Shown in pieces: positions 1 through 7,084 of a DNA stretch of 9,277 bases (position 1 is its first letter; every line of letters starts with the position of its first letter). Source of the DNA: CAZGMJ01 sp964649005. Lineage in GTDB: Bacteria; Planctomycetota; Phycisphaerae; Sedimentisphaerales; Anaerobacaceae. The stretch spans positions 1 to 9,277 of the forward strand of contig CAZYMD010000190.1 in NCBI GenBank assembly GCA_964649005.1, written 5' to 3'. Made by a program: the position numbers and the translations under genes. The notes beneath the pieces were generated by a model. The model had not been told where the DNA came from, did not search any database, and saw only the letters and a list, made by a program, of their open reading frames with translations.

Positions 1-11
1 GGAAAGAAGAG

Positions 12-278
12 ATGGCTTCTCCTTTCCGCCGGGAAATCTCAAAGAAGAATATTATAGGCACAGGCAGGGTAACAAGGTATAGTATTGTAGGGGACTACAC
101 CGCCATAACGATAATGTCGGACGGAAAAGATTATAAGTCGCCGTGCGTTTCAACTTGGAAAGAGGATGGAACAGGATTGAATAAGTTTGCTGGTAAATGG
201 GAAGTAGAATCGGCAAAGATGTCTTCCCTCTCTTGGATAAGCTGCTTAGAAGCGAGGAGGCAAAATTTGCCATTTTGA
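12..278 (+). CDS. Hypothetical 88-residue ORF, doubtful
   Basis: The ORF opens with ATG at 12 behind a purine-rich GGAAAGAAGAG stretch that could act as a ribosome binding site. The middle part (about residues 18-62, including 'YSIVGDYTAITIMSDGKDY' and 'STWKEDGTGLNKFAGKW') reads like an alternating beta-strand protein. The last 25 residues look unnatural, and from about 197 a different frame (197-352) reads better as protein. The two frames may therefore be pieces of one gene joined by a frameshift, or this ORF may end spuriously. No signal peptide, membrane segment or known motif is visible, and I do not recognise a family. A stop-free continuation upstream cannot be excluded because the window begins only 11 bases before the ATG. 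Confidence 0.3.
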   Translation: MASPFRREISKKNIIGTGRVTRYSIVGDYTAITIMSDGKDYKSPCVSTWKEDGTGLNKFAGKWEVESAKMSSLSWISCLEARRQNLPF

Positions 279-352
279 ACATTATTAAAGAAAGCGGTGT
301 GAAAGTATCAGAAGAGGTGCTCTTGAGGGAAATATTGAGTGTTGGGAAATGA
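197..352 (+). CDS. Hypothetical 51-residue helical ORF, possible shifted end of the preceding ORF
   Basis: ATG at 197 opens a 51-codon frame ending in TGA at 350-352. From residue 8 it is rich in Leu, Glu, Lys and Ile with amphipathic helical spacing ('DVFPLLDKLLRSEEAKF', then 'SGVKVSEEVLLREIL'), which is more protein-like than the overlapping end of ORF 12-278. No ribosome binding site precedes the ATG, which argues that the segment is the C-terminal part of a gene starting upstream in another frame, with a frameshift near 195-215. A stop (TAA, 194-196) lies directly upstream in this frame. The stop codon overlaps an ATG (ATGA, 349-352), but the frame that follows is only 32 codons long. The family is unknown, and this may be a pseudogene remnant. 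Confidence 0.3.
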   Translation: MGSRIGKDVFPLLDKLLRSEEAKFAILNIIKESGVKVSEEVLLREILSVGK

Positions 353-550
353 GAAGTACGCGCCGTCAGAGAGACTTCGACTGGTGGATTGTCGCGCCAG
401 GATATTTCCGAAAAACCGCCAGTGGGCGAGGGAGATTTCGCCCATAACTATGTTTGGGTATGGAGGATTTTGGCTCGCTAAAGAGTTTCCTGCTGAGGAA
501 GCTGGGTGTGAAAGTTGAATAAGTAAGTTGCACTGTGCCTTTAGGCATCT
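349..550 (+). other. No confident gene; three short competing frames
   Basis: This stretch has no frame that is convincingly coding from start to stop. Frame 1 gives 'DFDWWIVAPGYFRKTASG' and stops at 447. Frame 2 gives 'GEGDFAHNYVWVW' around 425-463. Frame 1 resumes at ATG 460 with 'MEDFGSLKSFLLRKLGVKVE', ending in TAA at 520-522. A third frame is open from GTG 339 to TGA 518 (59 codons, 'EKYAPSERLRLVDCRARIF' near its start). The fragments of frames 1 and 2 can be spliced into one plausible protein end, which would fit a gene broken by indels, but nothing is recognisable. A small hairpin, TGCC-TTTA-GGCA (536-547), follows and is not backed by a T run. Confidence 0.2.
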
Positions 551-677
551 TACGCTAAATCGCCAGATTAAGTGGACAGCAGATGCACAAGGGTCGGTGC
601 CCCGAATAGGGGCATCACCTGCTTGTGTTGCTGTCGGGTTCTGGCGAACCTAGCGTGGGCACTATGCGGTGGTGCCC
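551..677 (+). ncRNA. Candidate structured leader RNA (nested stem plus second hairpin)
   Basis: The two arms pair in strict nested order. ACGCTA 552-557 pairs with TAGCGT 651-656. CGCCAGA 561-567 pairs with TCTGGCG 640-646. GACAGCA 575-581 pairs with TGCTGTC 629-635. CACAAG 586-591 pairs with CTTGTG 622-627. GGTGCCCC 596-603 pairs with GGGGCATC 609-616 around a GAATA loop. A second hairpin, GGGCAC 657-662 with GTGCCC 672-677, follows and leads into TTTGATTT. Exclusive alternatives exist: GTGCCC 597-602 can pair perfectly with GGGCAC 657-662, and GGGCA 610-614 with TGCCC 673-677. The element ends about 105 bases before the RHS start, which suits a cis-acting leader or a free-standing RNA. I could not match it to a riboswitch, 6S, SRP, tmRNA or RNase P consensus. 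A DNA-level inverted repeat is the main alternative. The strand is assumed from the downstream gene. Confidence 0.45.
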
Positions 678-770
678 TTTGATTTAGGTACTTCCGTAAA
701 TAGTCGCTGTTGTAGAGGTCTTTGACGATCAAAACCAGATTTCTCTTGAAAGGGATATTTCAGATAAAGA

Positions 771-777
771 AAGGAAG
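771..777 (+). promoter_or_regulatory. Ribosome binding site that fixes the RHS start at 782
   Basis: AAGGAAG lies 4 bases before ATG 782. It supports this start over the in-frame TTG at 722, which has no such site. Starting at 782 also puts a textbook signal peptide at the very N-terminus. Confidence 0.75.
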
Positions 778-781
778 TGTT

Positions 782-3700
782 ATGAGAAACAAAGCTATTT
801 CAATTGCGCTGCTCGCTGGAATCTTGTCTGTTCTGATGGCGAATGTTGCTAGTGCGGTTACCCTTACCTTATATGTACACGAGGGCAGTGACAGTGGCCC
901 GATTATTGCTGGGGCGGTGGTAATGGGCTGGGATGCTGCATACAGCAGCTTCAACCAGACCACCAACTCAAGTGGTTATGTAACAATTGCAGGCACGCCG
1001 GGCACCTGGCAGTTCAGTGTCTCAAAGAGTGGTTATGAAACAGTTTCATGGTCACAATCCATAACCCATACACAGACCAGACACGCCTTTCTACAAGTTC
1101 AAAGACCAGATCCACCAACGCTTATTTCTCCATCGAATGGTGCTACTGTATCTCTTACGCCGACTTTCAGATGGAGCAGTGTATCTAATGCAAACTATTA
1201 TGCTATTGCTATAAGAAAGGATCCTCCCAATGGTCCCATCGTTTATAATCCTCAACAAGTGTATGGCACTTCTCATACTGTGCCCATCGGTGTATTAGAA
1301 AATGGACATGAGTATCGCTGGAATATGCAGGCCCACAACAGTGCAGGCTGGAGCGCTGTTTCTGGTACGCTCTACTTTCAAACACTTCAAGCACCGCTGC
1401 CCGATTTAGTCGTTAACAATATATGGACAGACCCAGATCCACCGCTCGCTGCTGATTACACTACCATAGCGATTCAAATCAAAAATCAAGGCAATAGCAA
1501 TGCAACAGGTACTTTCTTTCTTGAGTTGTATTTTGATGGCGCCTATAAGGGACATGTTTACATAAATGGATTAGTGGCTGGGTCTACTACCACTTCTTAT
1601 TGGCAGGCTATGACATGGCCTGGAGATACTGATTTACATACAATCAGAGGTATGGTTGACCCAGATAATACTATTCTCGAATCAAACGAGAATAATAATG
1701 AGCGGTCGGAGCAATTCTCAGCCGAAAAGCCGACACCTACCATTTCCCGAAGTCCAACATCACTCTCTGCATTATGCCAGGAGGGCCAGAACGCATCTCC
1801 CGACTCATTTGAGCTTTGGAACAGCGGCAGCGGAACTCTCAACTATATGATCAGCGATAATGTTGGTTGGCTGTCGTGCTCACCTACAAACGGAAACTCA
1901 ACCGGTGAACATGATACAATCAATGTTAATTATAGTACATCGGGTTTATCAGCAGGCTCCTATTCAGCAAAGATAACCATTAGCGACCCTGCAGCAACGA
2001 ATGATCCACAGACAATCTTAATTAGTCTAACGGTTGAGTCTTCAACAATTGAGTTGCCAACGGTTACCACTCTACCCGCTACTGATGAAGGGGAGACTAC
2101 TGCTACGTTATGGGGTTCAATTGAAGATGATGGTGGAGAGGCTTGTCAATATAGGTTTAAGTATGAGACGTCTGGACTCGGTTATAGCAGTGGACAATAC
2201 ACATCTTGGACCGGCTCTAAAACTACCGGGCAATTGTTTAGCCGATCTGTAAGTGTATGGCCAGGTTCGATTTATTATTTTTATGCCAAAGCAAAAAACT
2301 CCGCGGGCGAAAGTGATTGGGGCGGTGAAGAGAGTTTCACTACTACTGTTACTAAAGTCACCCTTACTGCCAGTGTCGTTGGTGGGCATGGGGTGATAAG
2401 TTCCGCCGGTGGTACCTATGATGCGGGTACTGAAGTAACGCTGACTGCTACGCCGGATGCAGGATATCGGGTCTATGGATGGAGCGGATATGGAGCGTCA
2501 CCGGTATATTATGGGCCTGATTTTAACACAATTACCGTGACGATGATTTCCGACAAGACGATCACCGTGAGCTTTGCAGAAGCTTTTCCAATTCTTACTA
2601 CCAATGTAAATCCCGAGGGAAGTGGCAACGTAAGCCCAAGCAGCGGTACTTATGACGCTGGAACTGACGTTACTCTTACCGCTTATCCAAACTCAGGCTG
2701 GGAGTTCGACTATTGGGGAGGAGATGCCTCAGGGACAAATACATCAGTGACCATAACAATGAACTCCAATAAGCATGTCACCGCCTATTTCACAGGTCCA
2801 CCGCCAACCAATGTTACTTTGACATTATATGTTCACGAAGACAGTGCAAGCGGTCCGATTATTGCCGGAGCCAGAGTGACAGGCCAGGATGGTGCTGGTG
2901 TCAGTTTCAATAAGACCACTAATGCCAGTGGCTATATAACGATCACAGGAGCACCGGGCACTTGGCAGTTCAGTGTTTCTAAGTCGGGCTACCAGACCAA
3001 CTCATGGTTTCAGAGTACTATATCGTCAATTACTAGGGACGCATACCTAAACCTAAAATCTGAAGAATCCTCTGGATCTCCTCCTTCAGATGATTATTTC
3101 TTGGGTAACCAAGACAATCTCTCCGGTTCAACTGCTGATCCTATCAATACAGCCACTGGCAATTGTACACATAAAGAAACAGATTTGCAGATACGTTCTC
3201 GCGGTAAGGCTTTATCATTCATTCGTTACTACAATAGTCAAGCTGGTTCAAGCTTAATAGGCAATTCATTAGGAATTGGCTGGTCTCACTCATACAATAT
3301 TGTTCTCAGGATACATGCTTATGGTCAACTTGAGGGTTTGGTAAGTATTAAATGGGCCGATGGGCGTACTGATTATTGGTATAGGCGGAGTGGTGAAGGC
3401 ATATGTACACCATACACGCCAGGGCTGTATGATACTCTCTATTATGATCCATCTGGTAATTGGACGCTTAGAACAAAAGAATACGATGTTTATAGTTTCT
3501 CTCGCCACACGTCATATGGAAAGCTAGAGAGTATAGCGGATAAGAATGGAAATGTGATATATTTAGAATATGATCATCCTGATAATCAATGGTTAGTCAC
3601 ATCAGTAAGTGATTCTTTGGGCCGCTCTGTAGTTTTCAATTATAATGAAGATCAACTTCTTAGCAGTATTCAGGATTTTGCTTCAACGCCGAGAGTCGTC

Positions 3701-6700
3701 CAATACTTATACACAGGCGGCAAATTATCTCATGTCACCGATGTTATGGGTGGTACAATTGAATATACTTATGGTCCCAACGGATATTTACAGTCTATAA
3801 CTGATCAACGTGGAGTCACTACCATTACAAATATCTATGATAGTCAGGGTAGAGTAATTGAGCAATTGGACGGCAAGGGACGTTTGACTACACTTGCCTA
3901 TGATAGCCCTGAGAAAAATCAAACCACTATCACCGATCCAATGGGCAATAAAACTATCCATACGCATTATACAGAATATAAACTATTACGCTCAATAGAA
4001 AATCCTTTAGGAGAGGTGATATCCTACTCTTATAATGCGAATTTGAACCGAACAGCAATTGTGGATCGTAATAATCATACAACAACCTTTGAATACGATA
4101 CATTTGGTAACGTTATCAGAAAAATAGATCCGAATGACCCAAATGATTCTTACGATGGTGGCATAACAGCGGTTAAGTATAATAATCCTGATTTTCCACA
4201 TATGCCAACCAGAAAGACTGACGCCTTGGGCAATGAGACCCTTTATGAATATGACGAGAAAGGCAACTTGATTCGACAAATCGACCCGAATGGCAACGAG
4301 AAAACTTGGACGTACAATAGTTTCGGCGGGAAACTAACAGAAACTGATGAAAATGCTAGTACCACGAACTATATCTATGATACCAATGGTCTCTTGACGG
4401 AAATCATTGATGTTAATCATACTTGGTATGGCTATGATGTACTCTGGAGACTAATAAGTATTACCGACGGCCGTGGCAGTTTTGCCGGCGATCCAGACCA
4501 TATAACAACTACGGCATATGACGATGCCGACAGGGTTATATCGGTATCAGGGCCTATTACCAGCAAAAGTTACCAATATGATGAAGTAGGAAATCGCACT
4601 CACGTAACTAATGGCCGCGGCTATACAACCGTCTATGAGTATGATAACAACAATAACCTTATAAGAATTGAACTACCCGCTCCAGGAGGTCAAACTCAAA
4701 TTATTGAATACACATATGACAAACTTGACCGGAAAACCTCAAAAATTGACGGAGAGGGCAACGTGACTACCTACGATTACGATGCTGCTGGTAGATTAAT
4801 CAAAAAAACAAACCCCGAGGGTGATGAAACATCCTATACTTACGACGCTCAAGGTAATCTCCTATCTATAACTGATGGCAACGATGTGACTACTTTTTAT
4901 AAGTATGACTCTCTTAATCGAAAGATCCACCAATATGACGAGTTGGGCAATCATTGGCATTGGCAGTATGACAGGCTTGGAAATTTGACCAAGCACACCG
5001 ATGCCACCGGTCATATAACACGTTACGATTATGATGAACTGAGACGTTTGATCTCAGTAACTGACGACGCCAACAACATAACTGAATATGAATATGACGC
5101 AGTAGGAAATCTCATAGCGATAATCGATGCGGGCGGCAAGCTCATCAACAGCAAATACTATGACAGCGCAAATCGGCTCATTCGCAAAGAAGATGGCTTA
5201 GGCAACGCCTACGAATATATGTACGACGGTGCAGGGAACATTATCTCAGAAACGACTCCCAACGGTTATACAAAGACTTTTGTCTATGACAATGAAAACC
5301 GCCTTATTGAAATTTACTATCCCGATTCAAGTCAAGTTACATACAGCTACGATGATAATGGTAATCTGATAAGTATAATTGATCCTACCGGCACAACTAC
5401 ATATGTTTATGATGAGCTTGACAGACTCATATCCAGCACAGACAGCTTTGGCAAAACTGTCCAGTACAGCTATGATATTGTGGGCAACCGTGCCAGTGTA
5501 ACTTATCCAGCAGATTCTACTAATCCCGCACGGACGGTTACCTATAGCTACGACAAGGCAAACAGGCTCGACAAAATCATAGATTGGGCTGGAAGAACAT
5601 GGGACTACGACACTGATGGAGCAGGACGTATTACATCTCTGATTTATCCAAATGGAGTCAAAAAGGAACAGTTGTATGACAGTGCTGGAAGGTTATCTGC
5701 TCTATCGTACCTTCAGTCAGATGAATCGGAGTTTATTAGCCTCGAGTACACAAGGGATGGACAAGGAAACCCAATTAATATTTCCGAACATGGGACGCTG
5801 TTGACTTCGAATCTAAACTCCTTGAATATTGAGTACACCTACGATGAGAACAACAGGTTGATTTCCAGTATGGAACCAGCAGAAACATATGGCTATGATA
5901 ATAGTAGCAACCGTATTAATCTATCCACGGATAATATTTCAACAACATACACATACGACAACGACAACAGGCTGATTTTGAGTACCGAACCAGCCGCTTA
6001 CAGCTATGATAAAAATGGCAGTATGACAAGTCGAGTTCTTAATGGAGTTACCACTACCTTCAGCTACGATTATGAAAATCGTTTGGTCTCACAGATCACC
6101 GACAGTAATATGGTGGAGCATATTTACGATGGCTTAGGCAATCGCATTGCAAGGGTTGAAAATGGTGTATCGACTTGCTATATCCTCGACCGTGGCAGAG
6201 GTATGAGCCATATCCTTTGCGAGACAGACGATTCTGGAAATATCACCGCCTATTATATTCATGGCCCACAAATCCTCGCACGTATTGTCACAGATGGTTC
6301 CGTGCGGTATTACCATACCAACCATATAGGCAGTGTCGTTGCTTTGACTGATGAAACAGAAACCGTAACCGACCGCTACGCATATACACCCTTCGGCGTT
6401 CCGGCTGGGAATGAAGGTACAACTCCTAATCCGTTCACTTATGTTGGCGGCTTAGGTGTTATGAAAGAAGCCGATGGTCTATATTTTATGCGGGCAAGGT
6501 TCTATGAGCCGTCAACGGGAAGATTCCTCCAAGCGGACCCAGTAGGAAATTTCAGTAGTTATATCTACACTGTTAACAATCCGCTATTTTTTATAGATCC
6601 ATTGGGACTATGTGCTAAAAAGACTAAAAATATATTAGAAAATATAGGCAAAATAAGTTGGTGGACTTCTGAGAAGATTTCTCCTGAAATGATTTACTTC

Positions 6701-7084
6701 GCTGCTAAGAATAGGCCTTTTGGCACTAGTTTGAGGCCATATATCGGAGCTAGGAAAATTCTTAGAGTTGGAGGGGATATTGTTATAGCCATTAATGTAG
6801 TAACAGCCGGAGCCGCGGAACTTAGCCAAAGGGATGTGACTATTCAAGGAATCGGAGAGGGAATAAAATTTTTACCTGAAAATATAGAATTTGCTACAGA
6901 GAATCCAGATATTTTCCTTGAATCTTTACAACACGGTGTTACTTCGACCACCGCTGTTACTATTAACGTGTTGGCTAGCCCTCTTATTGCTGTGGATGAG
7001 CTTTTTTTTGGAGGCTCACACATAGAAATGACTGGTGAAAAATTAGAAAGATTGTTAGAGAAAATGATATTTTATGGGATCTAA
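782..7084 (+). CDS. Sec-exported giant RHS/YD-repeat protein with adhesion-domain stalk and variable C-terminal tip
   Basis: This is a 2100-residue protein. Residues 1-25 form a signal peptide (MRNK, hydrophobic core, cleavage after ASA). The following domains are judged by eye: a CnaB/carboxypeptidase-regulatory-like Ig fold 26-106; an FnIII-like domain 108-202; a CARDB-like domain 207-312 (PDLVV... ending SNENNNE); a BACON-like domain 318-419; an FnIII-like domain 424-521; two InlB/Flg_new-type repeats 526-598 and 603-671; and a second copy of the first domain 678-758. Then come a DUF6531-type RHS entry (DPINTATGN, 786-794), about 38 YD repeats at 926-1792, and the RHS-associated core at about 1843-1943. 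The core contains GRFLQADP (Asp1919) and NPLFFIDPLGL, matching the PxxxxDPxGL motif with Asp1939. In studied relatives this core seals a beta-cage and the aspartates cut off the C-terminal effector. The tail 1944-2100 is unrecognised. No PAAR or VgrG part is present, so export is probably by Sec and display on the surface. Confidence 0.93.
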   Translation: MRNKAISIALLAGILSVLMANVASAVTLTLYVHEGSDSGPIIAGAVVMGWDAAYSSFNQTTNSSGYVTIAGTPGTWQFSVSKSGYETVSWSQSITHTQTRHAFLQVQRPDPPTLISPSNGATVSLTPTFRWSSVSNANYYAIAIRKDPPNGPIVYNPQQVYGTSHTVPIGVLENGHEYRWNMQAHNSAGWSAVSGTLYFQTLQAPLPDLVVNNIWTDPDPPLAADYTTIAIQIKNQGNSNATGTFFLELYFDGAYKGHVYINGLVAGSTTTSYWQAMTWPGDTDLHTIRGMVDPDNTILESNENNNERSEQFSAEKPTPTISRSPTSLSALCQEGQNASPDSFELWNSGSGTLNYMISDNVGWLSCSPTNGNSTGEHDTINVNYSTSGLSAGSYSAKITISDPAATNDPQTILISLTVESSTIELPTVTTLPATDEGETTATLWGSIEDDGGEACQYRFKYETSGLGYSSGQYTSWTGSKTTGQLFSRSVSVWPGSIYYFYAKAKNSAGESDWGGEESFTTTVTKVTLTASVVGGHGVISSAGGTYDAGTEVTLTATPDAGYRVYGWSGYGASPVYYGPDFNTITVTMISDKTITVSFAEAFPILTTNVNPEGSGNVSPSSGTYDAGTDVTLTAYPNSGWEFDYWGGDASGTNTSVTITMNSNKHVTAYFTGPPPTNVTLTLYVHEDSASGPIIAGARVTGQDGAGVSFNKTTNASGYITITGAPGTWQFSVSKSGYQTNSWFQSTISSITRDAYLNLKSEESSGSPPSDDYFLGNQDNLSGSTADPINTATGNCTHKETDLQIRSRGKALSFIRYYNSQAGSSLIGNSLGIGWSHSYNIVLRIHAYGQLEGLVSIKWADGRTDYWYRRSGEGICTPYTPGLYDTLYYDPSGNWTLRTKEYDVYSFSRHTSYGKLESIADKNGNVIYLEYDHPDNQWLVTSVSDSLGRSVVFNYNEDQLLSSIQDFASTPRVVQYLYTGGKLSHVTDVMGGTIEYTYGPNGYLQSITDQRGVTTITNIYDSQGRVIEQLDGKGRLTTLAYDSPEKNQTTITDPMGNKTIHTHYTEYKLLRSIENPLGEVISYSYNANLNRTAIVDRNNHTTTFEYDTFGNVIRKIDPNDPNDSYDGGITAVKYNNPDFPHMPTRKTDALGNETLYEYDEKGNLIRQIDPNGNEKTWTYNSFGGKLTETDENASTTNYIYDTNGLLTEIIDVNHTWYGYDVLWRLISITDGRGSFAGDPDHITTTAYDDADRVISVSGPITSKSYQYDEVGNRTHVTNGRGYTTVYEYDNNNNLIRIELPAPGGQTQIIEYTYDKLDRKTSKIDGEGNVTTYDYDAAGRLIKKTNPEGDETSYTYDAQGNLLSITDGNDVTTFYKYDSLNRKIHQYDELGNHWHWQYDRLGNLTKHTDATGHITRYDYDELRRLISVTDDANNITEYEYDAVGNLIAIIDAGGKLINSKYYDSANRLIRKEDGLGNAYEYMYDGAGNIISETTPNGYTKTFVYDNENRLIEIYYPDSSQVTYSYDDNGNLISIIDPTGTTTYVYDELDRLISSTDSFGKTVQYSYDIVGNRASVTYPADSTNPARTVTYSYDKANRLDKIIDWAGRTWDYDTDGAGRITSLIYPNGVKKEQLYDSAGRLSALSYLQSDESEFISLEYTRDGQGNPINISEHGTLLTSNLNSLNIEYTYDENNRLISSMEPAETYGYDNSSNRINLSTDNISTTYTYDNDNRLILSTEPAAYSYDKNGSMTSRVLNGVTTTFSYDYENRLVSQITDSNMVEHIYDGLGNRIARVENGVSTCYILDRGRGMSHILCETDDSGNITAYYIHGPQILARIVTDGSVRYYHTNHIGSVVALTDETETVTDRYAYTPFGVPAGNEGTTPNPFTYVGGLGVMKEADGLYFMRARFYEPSTGRFLQADPVGNFSSYIYTVNNPLFFIDPLGLCAKKTKNILENIGKISWWTSEKISPEMIYFAAKNRPFGTSLRPYIGARKILRVGGDIVIAINVVTAGAAELSQRDVTIQGIGEGIKFLPENIEFATENPDIFLESLQHGVTSTTAVTINVLASPLIAVDELFFGGSHIEMTGEKLERLLEKMIFYGI
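857..1099 (+). repeat. First copy of duplicated Ig-like domain
   Basis: Residues 26-106 of the RHS protein align without gaps to residues 678-758, with about 56 of 81 positions identical. 'GTWQFSVSKSGY' and 'SGPIIAGA' are shared exactly. The fold is probably a CnaB or carboxypeptidase-regulatory-like beta sandwich. Confidence 0.85.
2357..2794 (+). repeat. Tandem pair of InlB B-repeat/Flg_new-like units
   Basis: Residues 526-598 and 603-671 share the pattern G-x-(I/V)-S-(S/P)-(S/A)-x-G-T-Y-D-A-G-T-(E/D)-V-T-L-T-A, followed by a G-(Y/W)...W-(S/G)-G segment and a closing T-(I/V)-T-(M)...K-x-(I/V)-T-x-x-F strand. This is the signature of the divergent bacterial repeats of the InlB B-repeat/Flg_new_2 type found in cell-surface stalks. 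Confidence 0.8.
2813..3055 (+). repeat. Second copy of duplicated Ig-like domain
   Basis: Residues 678-758 are the partner of residues 26-106. The copy sits immediately before the RHS entry domain, so the adhesion mosaic is bracketed by paralogous domains. The DNA copies have diverged at many third positions, so the duplication is not recent. Confidence 0.85.
3557..6157 (+). repeat. YD (RHS) repeat array, about 38 units
   Basis: Residues 926-1792 contain roughly 38 copies of the motif (Y/F)-x-Y-D-x-x-G-(N/R)-(L/R)-(I/L)-x-x-(I/V), with later copies most regular (for example YEYDAVGNLIAI and YSYDDNGNLISI). At the DNA level this gives a periodic TAT-GA(T/C) pattern. YD arrays of this type fold into a beta-strand shell that encloses the C-terminal effector in characterised Tc toxins and RHS proteins. 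Confidence 0.93.
6611..7081 (+). other. Variable C-terminal tip of the RHS protein, candidate effector domain
   Basis: These codons encode residues 1944-2100, beginning with the Cys right after DPLGL. By analogy with other RHS and polymorphic toxin proteins, this is the exchangeable toxin segment. It contains an aromatic patch (SWWTSEK, 1959-1965), two weakly hydrophobic stretches (about 1999-2013 and 2053-2071) and a charged amphipathic end (EKLERLLEKM, 2086-2095). I see no HNH, RNase, deaminase, ADP-ribosyltransferase or peptidase motif. A membrane-active toxin is possible, but so is an inert tail. The DNA is abruptly AT-rich: my hand count gives 11 G/C in bases 6611-6660, against 34 in 6361-6420. 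Confidence 0.6.

Noticed and set aside
535..550. Intrinsic terminator at the TGCC-TTTA-GGCA hairpin
   Set aside because: The stem is only 4-5 pairs and is followed by TCTTACGC, not a T run.
551..677. Integron attC site or a known riboswitch, 6S, SRP, tmRNA or RNase P RNA
   Set aside because: The nested arms lack the RYYYAAC/GTTRRRY core sites of attC. None of the conserved cores I recall for those RNAs can be read in the sequence.
722..759. Promoter with TTGACG (722-727) as the -35 box
   Set aside because: No -10-like hexamer occurs 16-18 bases downstream. The nearest, GATATT at 755-760, is too far away.
722..781. In-frame TTG at 722 as the RHS start, adding 20 residues
   Set aside because: It has no ribosome binding site, and it would bury the signal peptide behind 20 basic residues. 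ATG 782 has AAGGAAG at the right place.
4007..4279. Minus-strand ORFs inside the RHS gene (for example 4007-4279 and 2117-2389)
   Set aside because: These are antisense shadows of repetitive YD or Ig-like codons, with no motif or ribosome binding site of their own.
3557..6157. Periodic TATGA pattern read as a DNA satellite or CRISPR-like array
   Set aside because: The periodicity comes from YD codons in one unbroken frame. The units vary in length and sequence, and there are no identical direct repeats with unique spacers.
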